A stretch of DNA of 64,000 bases from Nemophila menziesii (taxonomy: Eukaryota; Streptophyta; Magnoliopsida; Boraginales; Hydrophyllaceae): positions 50,036,850 through 50,100,849 of the forward strand of contig JARWIR010000005.1 in the NCBI GenBank assembly GCA_029959085.1. Reading direction: 5' to 3'. This document shows, in pieces, positions 44,501-56,254 of this stretch. Under the pieces are notes generated by a model. That model saw only the letters and a list, made by a program, of their open reading frames with translations. It was not told the DNA's origin and made no database searches. Positions within the stretch are counted from its first letter, which is position 1; every line of letters starts with the position of its first letter. A program made the position numbers and the translations under genes.

Positions 44501-45375
44501 TCCATCCAAAAACAACTTCAAATTATTTCTTTTTTGGTTTTTATTTTCAAATTCTAATAACTTTTTTTGTGGTTTTTGATTCCTACAAATTGGCATGTAT
44601 TCTCTGCTGCAATCCTCACCATTCCCACGTAAAACGTCTGAATTTTTGGTTTTAAATTCATCTTTACTTTTTTTTAAAGCAAAATTTGTGATTTGTAATT
44701 AATTTGTTAGGATTTCCGAATTTATGTGATGTTATTTTAGGTTGATTAGTAGTTTTATTGGGTTAAAAACATTTTAATTATGGAACTTCTGGAAAATTAG
44801 AGTTAAAAAATTATTTAGGGTTAATTTGTAATTAAAAAGAGCTATTTACCATATACACCCTAGGAGGTAGGGATATTGCCCATAAAAGTCATGTCTAATA
44901 TAAAAAACATAATTAGACAATAATACCCTTCTAAATATTCCCACCAAACAAAATTTTCCCACAAAACTAAATTTTCCCGCCAAAAAAATTCCGACCAACT
45001 TTTCCGGCCAAATTTTTTCCCGCCAAATTTATTCCCACCAAATTTTTCCCACCAAATTTTTTCGGGCAATTTTTTTTCCCACCAAATTTTTCCGGCCAAA
45101 TATTTTTCACCAAATTTTTATGTTACTATTTTGTGGGAAAAATCCCACCAAATTATATTTAGAAGTTTATGTTGTTTGGTGGGAAAAATCCCACCAAATT
45201 AATTTTTTTTTACTGGATAAGCACTTGTATTTAATAAAGCTACATTCGAATGTGTATGTGAACAAATGTGAATAAAGACAAAAGTTTTGCACTGTATTAG
45301 GCATTGGTTTTCCTAAGGAATGATAGTTTAATAGATTCGATAATGCAGAAATAGCTACTGGAAATACATTACAAG
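44501..45375 (+). other. AT-rich spacer with TTTTCCCACCAAA repeat
   Basis: There is no convincing gene. From about 44935 to 45205 a degenerate 15-18 bp motif (TTTTCCC(A/G)CCAAA) repeats about a dozen times. The rest is intron-like AT-rich sequence. Open frames here are products of the repeat. Confidence 0.55.
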
Positions 45376-46574
45376 CTATGCTTCATGTGCAGCTAATGAA
45401 AGAAAATCAGGCATGAAATCTAAACAGTTTAACATTGCTTGTACTTGATTAACAACTTTATTTTCCTCATTCCGTTGTAAGTAAATCTTAAACTGCAAAA
45501 TTAAAATTAAAATTAAAATTAGTTCCCTACTCCTATATGAAGAAAGCACGAAAATATACCTTAAGGAAAGCACAAGCTATATTTGGTTCAAGCTGCATAT
45601 GAAGAAAATTGATAAGATTGTGAAGTATAATTGAAATTAAAGGGAAAAAAACTTGCTAGGTTTTATTGTAAATACCTTTTCAGCTTCATTGATTTATTCT
45701 TGGGCTCGATCGAGCTGTGATAAAGCAAAGTAACAGATACATAATACTCTAAACCCTTTTGCTCTGAGTATTCAATTTTCTATGTCTTGAGGAGCATATA
45801 ACATTGATTTTGACAGCTCATCTTCCTATAATCAAACAAACAAACAAAAAATACAATAAAAACATAAATATGCAACTTTGTATGAACAAGATAGATACCC
45901 TAGTCTTTAAATGTGCAACAATTTGATCATTCGCTTCATAAAATTGGTCCTCTCTTCTCGAACATTGTGAAGGCGTGATTGAGCAGAAGCCAAGTTTATA
46001 TTAACCTATTAAATATTAAATCCATACACATATAATATGCATAAATAATCAATCATTAATTTATACAGAGAGAGGAAAAAAATAGACCTTATTCAATTTA
46101 GCTTCAAGTTCATCTCTTTCTTTCACTAATTCTGAGACTTCAACTTCAATTTCCTGAATATTTCAGATAAATAAGAGACTTTAAAAGAATACAAGACCAA
46201 GAAATTAGCTTTAATACCTTCTCAATTTCACTAACTTCACTTGTTTTTGTCACACGAAATTTCAATGCTTCCTCTTTCTGCACTCTTCCAAAAAATGAGG
46301 TAAAATCATTAAGAAACATACAAAAAACATCAAATGTAATTTAATCGTATCACTGTACAAAGTAATAATACCTTTGGTCTAAGATACGCTTTTCTGCCTT
46401 TTTGCTAGAGCTTACAAGTGATTCAGATAACACTTTTAACTTATCAACCTGTGTTATAACTCAAATGCATTGTATACTTGATCATTTGAAAAAAATAAAT
46501 TTGCTAAATTCTTATGGCATTACCAGAAATAAGAAAGTGAAATAGAAAAATACCTTTTGGCCATGAATTTTCTG
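45376..46574 (-). pseudogene. Captured gene fragments: coiled-coil exons joined to ZIP4/SPO22-like exons
   Basis: On minus, a chain of short exon-like blocks with good GT..AG borders can be read: about 46554-46571, 46372-46448, 46218-46277, 46088-46153, 45899-46005, 45676-45825, 45560-45592 and 45376-45492. The first five encode coiled coil (KLKVLSESLVSSSKKAEKR, EVSELVKERDELEAKLNK, DQFYEANDQIVAHLK). The last three read [56 protein letters not shown] and [16 protein letters not shown], which I recognise as close in style to the plant meiotic TPR protein ZIP4/SPO22. The fusion falls inside block 45676-45825. Stops at 45772-45774 and 45694-45696, and a 1-nt loss near 45945, make it a pseudogene. 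It lies antisense to TNPA inside a CACTA element, as in Pack-type gene capture. ZIP4 identity is from memory. Confidence 0.6.
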
Positions 46575-46735
46575 CAAAATAGGGCGACGATGGTGGTTGC
46601 GATTCTGACGGAGATGGTGGTTGCGATTCCGACGGAGATGGTGGTGGCGATTCCGACGGCGATGGCGAAGCAAAGTGCGACTGACTCCAAAGATACCAGA
46701 GACCAGAGAGAAAGAAAACGTATTATTTATCTTTT
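46575..46735 (-). repeat. GC-rich tandem segment (SESQPPSP-type coding or minisatellite)
   Basis: A direct repeat of about 27 bp (GATGGTGGTTGCGATTCCGA and variants) occurs three to four times. On minus it can be read as serine/proline-rich SPSESPPPSPSESQPPSP. On plus, MAKQSATDSKDTRDQRE is open. Its base composition stands out from the AT-rich surroundings. It may be a further captured first exon; the strand is undecided. Confidence 0.45.
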
Positions 46736-46799
46736 ATTTTTGTCTAATGAGAAATAATACATATTTGATTATTTATACAGGGAAAAAAAGGAACATAAA

Positions 46800-47470
46800 T
46801 TAGTTTAGGGGACTTTTTTAGACAATATTTATGAGAAGATGCTGGAGGACTATTATTGTTAAATTGGTGACTTAGATGGTAATTATTCATTTAATAAAAT
46901 AAAAGGACTAAATTGCAATTTTTAAAATAATTTAAAAAATTACAAGGACTAATATATAATTTTGATTAATTTCATGTTTTGAATATTTAAAATAATTTAG
47001 AATTATTTGGGGTTAATTTATAATTTTTTAAAAACTAAAAGGACTAAATTGCAATTTTTAAAATAATTAAAAAATTACAAGGAATAATATGTAATTTTGA
47101 TTAAATTCATGTTATGAATGTTTTAAAAATATTTAGGGTTAATTTGTAATGTTTTAAAAACTAAAAGGGCTCAATTTCAATTTAAAAAAAATTAAAAAAA
47201 TTACAAGGACTTATATGTAATTTTGATTAAATACATGTTTTGAATATTTAAAAAAAAAAATTAGAATTATTTGGGGTTAATTTCTAAATTTTTAATACTA
47301 AAAGGACTAAATTGAAATTTAAAAAAATAATTAAAAAAATTACAAGGACTAATATGTAATTCTGATTAATTTCATATTTTGAATATTTAAAAAAATCAGA
47401 ATTATTTAGGGTTATTATTTTTACACTAATAGGACTTAATTTCAATTTAAAAAAAATATAGGGGTTGATA
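46800..47470. repeat. AT-rich tandem repeat, about 125-138 bp period
   Basis: About five imperfect copies of a unit containing AAAAGGACTAAATTGCAATT, ATTACAAGGACTAATATGTA, TTCATGTTTTGAATATTTAA and TTATTTGGGGTTAATTT begin near 46910, 47037, 47160, 47300 and 47430. There is no gene. Confidence 0.75.
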
Positions 47471-47640
47471 TGTAATAATTTATTTTTATTTGTACTAATT
47501 TATTATTTTTTGTTACATATAATATCCAGAAGTTTATTTACTTTGATCCAATGTTGTAATAATTAATTATTTATTTATTTGATTGTAATAATATAAATTT
47601 ATTTATTTATTCATATTGTAATAAGAGATAATTTCTAATT
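47471..47640. other. AT-rich spacer
   Basis: I see no gene or repeat of note except a TTTATTTATTTATTCATATT stretch (about 47600) that recurs directly at about 49118, on the other side of the fold-back repeat. Confidence 0.4.
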
Positions 47641-49105
47641 AATTACACTTCCTCACTTTTCATTCTCAAAAAAAAGGAAGGAGGAAATTACTTCCTACTT
47701 ACTCACAAATTTTCAACTTAATTCTCAAATAAGCACATGCTCATATTTACCTTCCATTATTGCCCTTATATATTTTTTTATTTTATTATATATTTATATT
47801 ATATTTCTATATTTAATATCTGAATTTATTTTTTTATTTTTTTTTAAAAAAAAATTTCCGATTTTTTTTTTTAATTTTTTTTCCGAAATTTTTTTTTTTT
47901 TTTGAATTTTTTTTTTCTGAAAAAATATTTTTTTTTTTGAAAAATATTTTTTTTTTTGAAAAATATTTTTTTTTTCGAAATCTTTTTTTTTTCGAAAAAT
48001 ATTTTCGAAGATTTTTTCATTAACACACAAGTCCATACTGTTTTGTGTTACTGTAACTCATACATCAAGCGATTGTGTGTTACATTAACACACAATCAGA
48101 TTTTCAGACTATCTGTACACAATTATCTAATTTTGTATACAAATATTCTGTATATCTTATTCTGTGTTCCTGCAACACACAATTGTTATTTGTTGTGTGT
48201 TTAAGCAACACAAAACTGTAAATGACACACAAGTCCATACTGTTTTGTGTTACTGTAACTCACACATCAAGCAATTGTGTGTTACATTAACACACAATCA
48301 GATGTTCAGACTATCTGTACACTATATCTATTACTGTGTACAAATATTCTGTATATCTTATTATGTGTTCATGCAACACACAATTGTTATTTGTGTGTGT
48401 TTAAGCAACGCAAAACTGTAAATGATAAACGCATTGTGTGTCTTACCAACACAAAACCCATACTGTTGTGTATTACTGTAACACATACTTTCAGCAATTG
48501 CGTGTTGCATGAACACATAATCAGCCTACATATACATTATTCTATACCTTTGTGTACAAATATTCTGTCTGTCTGATTTTGTGTTCATGTATCACACAAT
48601 TTGTTATTTATGTGTGTTTAAGCAACTCAATATTATACATATTGGGTGTTCATGCAACACACAACACATATGATTTTGTGTTACTTTAACACACAATTAT
48701 CATATGTACTAATCTTACATCATGTTATCATGGAAAAAAAATTCTGGGGGAAAAAATCGACAAAAAAAAAATTCGAAAAAAAAAAAATTTCCGAAAAAAA
48801 AAAAATTCCGAAAAAAAAAATATTTTTCGAAAAAAAAAATATTTTTCGAAAAAAAAAATTCCGAAAAAAAAATATTTTTTGAAAAAAAATATTTCGAAAA
48901 AAAAAATATTTTAAAAAAATCTGAAAAAAATAAATAAACATTAAACTATAATTAATCAAATATATAATTAAAGTAATTAATAATAGGTAAAAGGATATTT
49001 TGGTAATTGGGTAATATTTTGTGCTTAATTGGGAATTAAGTTGAAGTTGTAATTAATAGGGAATACTTACCTTCTCCGCGTAATTAATTGGGCGTTGCCC
49101 CTTGT
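47641..49105. repeat. Fold-back repeat with long inverted arms and a ~200 bp internal tandem repeat
   Basis: The left arm contains TTTTCAACTTAATTCTCAAA (about 47708-47727) and a T-rich block with TTTCGAAA/TTTCCGA words (47830-48020). The right arm is its mirror: an A-rich block (48735-48930), then text whose reverse complement is CTTCAACTTAATTCCCAATT (about 49020-49055). Between them, about 3.5 copies of a ~200 bp unit begin at 48027, 48226 and about 48449. Each includes the hairpin GATTGTGTGTTA-CAT-TAACACACAATC or a variant. It may be a fold-back or MITE-like insertion inside the CACTA element. No transposase is present. Confidence 0.6.
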
Positions 49106-49196
49106 AATAATTTATTTATTTATTCATATTATAATAATTTATTTTTTATTCATAAAGAATTTAATATTTGTTTGTATTTATTTCTTTAAATTATAG

Positions 49197-50827
49197 ATGG
49201 CAGATGTAATGAGTCGTAACCATGACGAAGATGGGAACTTCCATGATCCTCCGAGGGATCCGAACCGTCCATTAGCAGACTGTGCCCAACCATCGCGTAA
49301 TCTAAAATAATCAAACACCTTCAGTTAATATAAGTTAATAATTATTTAATATTACTGAATTTAATAGCTTCACTTAAAAGGCGCACCCGAGGCGTCCCTT
49401 CCTTAAAGTCAGCCCAAGAAGCAAAAGATAAAGTAGGCTGGCCCATACCCGTTCAGTTTTCTATCCTTGACAATACTTGAAATTTTGTGGGAGAGTACGG
49501 GAAGCATGTGGCCCAGGTGGTGGGGGCCGTAATTCAGGAAACGGTTCCTCCGTGCTACAAAAGATGGAAAGATGTCCCCGATCATTATAAAGGGACTATT
49601 CTAGTTCGATTTCAGGAGTTTTTCGATCTAGAGGAGTGGAGGCGGCGAATGGAATGGGATGAGATCGGGAAGATATTGACCACAATTCAACCTACGAGCT
49701 ATATGTGATGGAAGGGGGATCTTAAGCACGACTATTACAACACGAATACAACACCCCCGGATGTTCTTTCAGAGTTTTGGGGAAAAGCCAAAGAGATGTG
49801 GGCTGACGAGGATGTTTAGGTACAAAAGTTTAAGTTTATGGTAACTAAAATAATATATTATTTGTCTTTATCAATTTATTTTTTTAAATATAATTGTAAC
49901 AGAGCCAGGCGAAAATAATACAATCGGTAGTTGCAGTCAAAGCCGAGCAAGACATGATCTAGGAACTTATCCCAGACTCGGGAGGTCATTATAGAGGTAT
50001 AATTTCTTATAACAAAAATATAATTCTCTAATTTATTAATTTAGTATTTAATATATTATTATTTGTTATTGTATACTGTATAGGGGAAGCTGGAGACACA
50101 AACTAAGGAGCCGTTGACTTTTTTTGACGAGCAAACTCAGGAGGAGATGGAAATTCCACCGTTAGGTGGCTACTTTGAGCACATTTCTTATGATGCGACT
50201 ATAGATACCTGGCGGAAAGAAAATTATAAAGAAGCTAGCGTACGTATTTTATTTTTATTTTTACTGCTTTAAATTAATTTATTTATTTTTACTTTATTTT
50301 TTATTGTTTTAATTAATTTTTAAATTTAAATCTAATTACAAGGAGTTTATCGGGAGAAGCTAAAACAGAAGGTTATCGAGGCCGGATCCGAGTCTACTAA
50401 TGTTCCAGTGCAGGAACAAATTGATCACATGAAGGAGACTATAATGGAGGTCATTGCCCCACCGAAGACAAAATATTAGATACCTGCCATTGGTCCCGTC
50501 TGGAAGAAAGCCCAGACTACTTCACTGCCGGACCCTTCGGTTAGGCAAAACAAGCAGCTACTCCAGGCGATGCTAGCGGGTATAAACGAGTTTCATGCAG
50601 CTCAAGGCCTTGAAGCTATACCGGATCCGGCCACCCGATCGACACCCTCCACAACTACTACGAGTCATCCAAGTCTGCCGAGTTAGCCACCGAGCATGGT
50701 GGACACGCTCCTCAAAGCGTTGAATAGTATAAGAGCTGGCCAAGGTCTTTCCCCGATTACCGCCCTCGAGGCCCCACTGACTAAAGAGAGAGTAGATGAA
50801 GATGAAGAAGAAAGATTGAAGAATTGG
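49197..50827 (+). pseudogene. CACTA TNPA-like protein (Transposase_24 type)
   Basis: An acceptor TTATAG precedes ATG at 49197 (MADVMSRNHDEDGNFHDPP). After an intron (to about 49370) comes the characteristic block: GVPSLKSAQEAKDKVGWP, VGEYGKHVAQVVGAVIQETV, PPCYKRWKDVPDHYKGTI and FFDLEEWRRRMEWDEIGKI, the signature of plant Transposase_24 proteins. Further exon-like blocks with introns follow: SQAKIIQSVVAVKAEQDM, PLTFFDEQTQEEMEIPPLGG, FEHISYDATIDTWRKE, and IPAIGPVWKKAQTTSLPDPS to ERVDEDEEERLKNW near 50827. In-frame stops near 49479, at 49706-49708 and near 49817 show it is dead. TNPA binds subterminal repeats and works with TNPD in excision. Confidence 0.85.
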
Positions 50828-52525
50828 TGAGTGTTTGTGATGTATTGGAGTTGGTTTGACTTTATTTTGGTTTATTTTAACTTTTATTTATCGGATGTAA
50901 GACTTTAATTTGACTTTTATTTGTCTATGTTTGACTTAATTTTAATATTAATTGGTATTTTCTATAAATTTGTTGCATTTATTTATTTATGAATTATATT
51001 TGCATTATATTTAAAATAAAAAAACAAATTAAATAAATAAAAACAAAATAAATTAAAATTTAAAAAATACAAATTAATTTTAAAATATTATAAAAAATAA
51101 ATCAAAAAAAATTATTAAAAACGAGGATATGATCCTTAGCGTAAGAGATAATTTTAAGTTCACACACAAAGAAATAGTGGCATCCATCTTTGATATTTCT
51201 GAAAAGAACATGACGCTGGATATTGAGAACTTCTCTCTTAGCATTGAAAATAAGGAGTTGCTTGAGAAGTTACAGTCTTTGGAGAATGTGATCAATAGCA
51301 ATGGACCAACTTGAGAAGCTTATTTTGAAATGTGATGACCATCGTTCTTTTATACTCTTCCAAATTTTATATATATCTTGATCAATGAACCTAATTAAAA
51401 AAACAATATAAATTGTTCAAATATATTTTTGTATGTAATTAACTTAACATCTAAACAAGTTGAAGATGGATTTATTTTTTGTTCTTAGTAAGTCATTTGC
51501 GACAAAAGTATATTACATAGATTTAGAAAATATGTTTTTGTATAGTTTGTGTGTATCAACAATTCAAATATTAATATGATATCAATATGTATATCGCATA
51601 TGTAATTTTGTACATATATTATGTGTTTATTTTGAGAACTATAAAATGTATAATTATTATATATGTGGGTAGAGAATCTTAGAGGTTATTTTCTCTATTA
51701 GTGACTCCGATGTGCAAAAATACAACAACACTGATCGTTTGAAAACCACTGAAATTACAAATAACACTTTAATATCTATTGTATTCAACAATTTTTTGAA
51801 GAAAATAAAGGCTCGTCAAATCGAGCAAAGGATGATTTTTTTTACAAAAAATAGGAAAACCAAAAAACAATCTTAATCTTATAAGAACTAATTCTAATTA
51901 AAAATAATTACACAAAGATATATACATATACATATAAATAACACACATAAATTTTTCCCATATCATTTTTTATAGCTAAAATAGAAATTTAAATTTAAAC
52001 TTGTTAATGAAATTGCAACACATACATTCAAAAAGTTATATTAATTCAAAAATAGTTTCATCTCCATGTAAAATAAGATAAAAATCATCTATATGTACTT
52101 TTTATAATAAAAATGACTTTTACCTATATCGAGAGATATTGCAAGGCGTTGAAGACTATATTTGATATCTAAGGTAAGAGGCTGCCAAAAAATTGAGGAG
52201 CGACCTGATCGTGTATTTTAAAAGAGAGACGGAGGCGTTGATAGAGTTCAGGGAGAGAGGTGTTTGACAGAGTTGAGGAAGAAAGATGCGGCGGTATGAA
52301 ATTTGAGCTTGAAATTAGGTCTTTTTTAATTATATGAGACTTATTTATGATGTAGACTAGGTCTTTTATTATTATATAAGACTTATTTATGATGTAGACA
52401 TTTTAATTTCTTTTAATAGAGAGTATCTATGTTCACAACAATTATGAATATATATGTAACTATTATATTTAACTTACCAATTTAACTTATTTTCAATTTT
52501 GATTCTGTTATAGCATTAAGAACAT
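50828..52525. other. AT-rich region without recognised genes
   Basis: Mostly AT-rich sequence. One short plus-strand frame (51129-51314, IFDISEKNMTLDIENFSLSI..., then ENKELLEKLQSLENVI) has an amphipathic, coiled-coil look and could be a captured exon, but I recognise no family. Near 51695 the text TTTTCTCTATTAGTG could be a degenerate CACTA terminus (reverse complement CACTAATAGAGAAAA), but no partner end was found. A GC-richer patch at 52140-52310 shows no coding signature. Confidence 0.4.
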
Positions 52526-52879
52526 TGTTGAAATTTATGTTAAGATATATATTATTGGTTTAATATAATCTTAAAAAAAAATTTGATCATGTCCTTTTAG
52601 AGAATTTGAAAAGGCTTAGATTAATATAGAGAATTAACTAAGACCTTTCATATTCCTATAGAAAAATGAAAATGACATTTTTTGTTAAGAAATTGTCCCA
52701 CATAGGAGCGAAGATAGATATATTACTACTTTAAAATAGGTTACCTATCTATTCCTATCAAATAACTAAAGGCTATGAAAGCAAAAAAGGAATAGGCAAA
52801 TCCCTACACACGTGCAACACCACTCGCCCGGCCCGGCGACGGCGACGGCGTGTGCGTGGGCGTGGGTTTAATTGTGAAA
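52526..52879 (+). repeat. Ty1/copia LTR fragment, plus orientation
   Basis: It begins TGTTGAAATTTATG and matches, over about 350 bp, the reverse complement of 57420-57767. Both contain AAATTGTCCCACATAGGAGC, ATCTATTCCTATCAAATAAC and a GGCCCGGCGACGGCG patch. It is cut by an F-type LTR at about 52880. Confidence 0.75.
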
Positions 52880-54363
52880 TAGTGATTTAGAAGTCATAAA
52901 TGTCTATTTTCTTGAGAAATAGTGCACTTTCCTATTTTGAGTCTTGATTTAGTGAAATAATATTTTTAGAGCATATTGGGTTTAATTGTTTATTTAGTGT
53001 GTAGCTTTAAAGATAATTATGGAGATTAATTAGAGTCCAAGTCAAAGACTACAAGATATGGAAAGAGATTAGCATGGTAATTGGAGATAAGGAAACAAAA
53101 TCTAAAAATATGGAAAAGGAAAAGCTGCCTAAATCTGGGATTCTGCAGCACACGCCTAAAGAAGTGGTGATAACTCCAAGAAATAAGCCGATTTTGGTAA
53201 ATTCCTTTCATAGGGACGTAGATAATTCGCTGAGGATTCTTTTGGTATATTATGGAGCAAAAGCTGACCAATAACGAAGAAGATATGCTCAAAACAAGTC
53301 AGCAGAATTTATCTTTATTTCCATACGAATCTGAGTTGGGCTTGGAGTCCACCATTTTGCTTCTCCCTCAAGAAAACGAATTAGGTCTTCTAAACACCTA
53401 TAAATACACCCTTATATCACTTGTAAAATCATCCTTGCCTCATAGTAATTAGTTCTTAAGGTTTTATTCTTCCAGTTTATTGTAGAGAGCAAGATGATGT
53501 CTTTTGTAATTTCTTTTAGTTTATTTCCATCAGGTATGAACTAAACTTCCCATAGCTTGGGTTTTGCATCATGTATAATCTATGAATTCTAATTCTTCTA
53601 TCTAAGTTTCTTGGGAATTACATGTTTTAATCTGATATTAGCTTCTTAATCTTATATTTGTTTATGTGTTTTGATTTATTGTCTTTCCTAGAACTGATCA
53701 CTTTAGGATTGTTTTAATAGTAGTTAGATGGTCACCTTAGCTGGGTGTTTAACTATTGAACCACCACATAATGTCTAGTGTCCGATATTAGTCCTGACAA
53801 AACTGATTCTAACTAGATAGTCATTAGGGTTTGTTTTAATCACAATATCACCAATTGAATGAATTGTTTGCTTAGGGCCTTAGTAGCGTTTGATAACCCT
53901 ATTTGAAACAGCTTCTTGGTTGTGCCGTAGCCCCCTTAGTCGCTCTCAAGGTCTAAGGAATGGGAATTTAGAATCCTGACTAAGTATACAAGAGCTAATA
54001 TTCTCCCTTATAAATTAGATCTAATAGAAAGAATTAGAAGGATTAGTGCATACTAGCAAAACCTAAGCTATATTTCTCATCTCATATTCTTCGTATTTAC
54101 TTTATTGTCTTTTATTTTCTTAGTTTAATTAGTTAATTCGAAAATCTCCTTGCTTTTATTTTATGTCTTTAATTATTTACTTATTACTCGTTATTCCTAC
54201 CCACGTGTTTAACACACTTAAGTCCCTAAGAACGAACTCAACTTACGAACTAAAACTTGCATACGTCCTATAATACTTGCAGTACTGTGCCTGTCTAGGG
54301 TGAGAGTGCGTAGTTTTTCTGACTTATATTTAACATATTTTTATCACACCCTAGGCGACACCA
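52880..54363 (+). repeat. F-type Athila LTR, 5'-truncated and solitary
   Basis: It aligns with the LTRs of F from AGTGATTTAGAAG (about 55 bp inside the LTR) to the end GGCGACACCA (54363), with TATAAATA near 53399. No primer site follows, so it is a solitary fragment. A block at about 53130-53335 differs completely from both LTRs of F, while flanking text stays similar, so this LTR is a sequence variant or recombinant. Confidence 0.88.
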
Positions 54364-54896
54364 GTAACAAGGACGGGTTCGAAGGTAATGGAAAACAGCA
54401 AGGCGCGAACAATTTCAAATTTGGGGGGAATAAGAACCGCAACAACTCCAACTAACAAAACGAAAGTTTTAAAACTTCTGGTAAGATTCAGAAACCTAAG
54501 GGTGCTTGTTATTGTTGTGGTAAAGAAGTACATAGAGCCTTTTAATGTACTCTTAGTGTTATTTCTGATCCAAAACCTACTACAAACCTAACTGAAACTG
54601 AAGAGATAATAGCCACGGTAATGGTTGAGGTTTACTTGGTGGAAACCAAAAACGAGTGGATCCTTGACACTGGGGCCTCACGACACTTTTGTGCAAACAG
54701 AGCCATGTTTAAAAAGTTCGAGGAAGCAACAGTTGGTGAATGCATGTACCTGGGAGACTCATCCACTACTACAGTCCTCGGAAAAGGACAGGTTACCCTC
54801 AAACTCAATTTTGGTAAGATCTTTGAATTAAATGATGTTCTCTTCGTCCCTCGCTCCATCGGAACTTGGTTTTCGGAGCTCTTTTTAAATAAATCC
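54364..54896 (+). pseudogene. Ty1/copia gag-protease fragment, plus orientation
   Basis: The fragment contains a glycine/asparagine-rich Gag C-terminus, a CCHC knuckle (CYCCGKEVHRAF, then a stop where the last part is expected) and the start of protease: NEWILDTGASRHFCANRAMF with active-site DTGA. It continues to VLFVPRSIGTWFSELFLNKS, then switches to TNPD sequence. Stops in the Gag part show it is dead. It is homologous to the minus-strand copy at 58969-59420. Confidence 0.82.
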
Positions 54897-56254
54897 ACGT
54901 TATGATGCAGTATCTTTTTGTTTGTCGTCTCCCCGGTCTTATAGATGATAAAACCGTTAGTGATGCGATTATTGGGTTAGCTAACGTGTTTAGAGTTTTT
55001 TGTAACAAGAATCTAAGTAGGAAAGAGTTGGAAGCCGGTAAGGCGGGAGTGGTTGAACTGATGTTAAAACTAGAAATGATCTTACCTCCCACATTTTTTA
55101 TATAATGATCCACTTGGTGATACACTTATACGATGAAGCATTACTAGGGGGCCCGGTTCAAATGCGGTGGATGTACCCATTTGAAAGGTATTTGAAAAAG
55201 TTGAAAGAGTATATTTGAAACCCGGCTAGGCCATAGGGTAACCTTAGGTTACGTGGCGGAAGAGACGTTGACCTTCATATCACGATATCTTAGTGAAGAA
55301 AAAAAGTTCAACGATCCAGGTAGATACAACGGACCACTGCCAGAACCAAAAGAGCTATCCGTTTTCAAGTCTCAGTGTAGTCCAGTTGGCAAGAAAGAGT
55401 CTGTTCCTTTACCACCTAAGGATAAGGAGCACATCACTTGGTATATTTTGAATAATTGCGACGAACTCGAACCTACACGACGTAAATAACATTTACTTAT
55501 TTACATTAATTTATTTATATTTAGTTTCATTAATTTATTTATATTTATTTACATTAATTTATTTATATTTATATTTATGTTTATGTTTATTTACATTAAT
55601 TTATTTATATTTATTTACATTAATTTATTTACGTATTTAGTGAACCCAAATCCACGCTTTCGGGCACGAGTAGAGTAATAGAGAATATGCACCGTCAAAT
55701 GTTTAAGGGATGGTTTTTGGAAAAGGTATGTAACTTTAGACATTGGTTTAAATATTATTTATTTATTTTTGAAGTTTAAAGAATTATTTTTGTATGGTAG
55801 ATTCATGGAATGCAATCCCGTGGTGATGCATTAGCTACCCCTGAGATGGTGTCCTTGGCAATAATGTCTTATAGTGCGGTGCATAAATACGATTCATGTG
55901 TTGTGATCGGTGTCAAGTGGGTAACTAGATATAAAGTGACGCTGGATTACGGAGTTTGTACCATGTACGATGGGTCACCTTATTACAGTGAATTAGTAAA
56001 AATCTTGGAGGTTATGTTCACTGGAGGTTGCTCGGTTGTGTTATTTGTTTGTAGGTGGTACAGAATGGGCGATGTGCGGACAAAACACAGGGTAACCTTT
56101 ATCAACACATCAACCTTTGATTGGGCCGACGATTCATACATTTTAGCATCGCAGACCAAGAAGGTGTTTCAAATTGACAAGATTAATCCAAAGAAAACAA
56201 TGAAAAATTTATTTGTTTATTTTTCTTTAATTTATTTAAATGTTTTTGAGATTT
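54897..56254 (+). pseudogene. CACTA transposase TNPD, third copy
   Basis: It starts abruptly in the DUF4218-like segment (CRLPGLIDDKTVSDAIIGLA, 54902-55105), continues with GNVAEETLTFISRYLSEE-like text (55253-55489), the AT-microsatellite intron (about 55497-55640) and the DUF4216-like part (55810-56215). It stops at KINPKKTMK, about 330 bp short of the right copy, by internal deletion up to AATTTATTTGTTTATTTTTC. Frame breaks make it a pseudogene. It is followed by the same minisatellite. Confidence 0.85.

Noticed and set aside
46557..46757. Plus-strand frame reading MVVAIPTEMVVAIP
   Set aside because: It is a repeat translation. The minus reading is serine/proline-rich; neither strand is secure, so it is described as a repeat only.
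47794..48959. Several lysine/phenylalanine-rich open frames on both strands
   Set aside because: They come only from the T-rich and A-rich arms (repeats of AAAAAAATTTCCG-like words) and the 200 bp satellite; there is no domain and no codon signature.
51680..51710. Possible CACTA 3' terminus (TTTTCTCTATTAGTG)
   Set aside because: There is no matching inverted end near 43950 and no CGTCGG subterminal repeats beside it, so it cannot be assigned.
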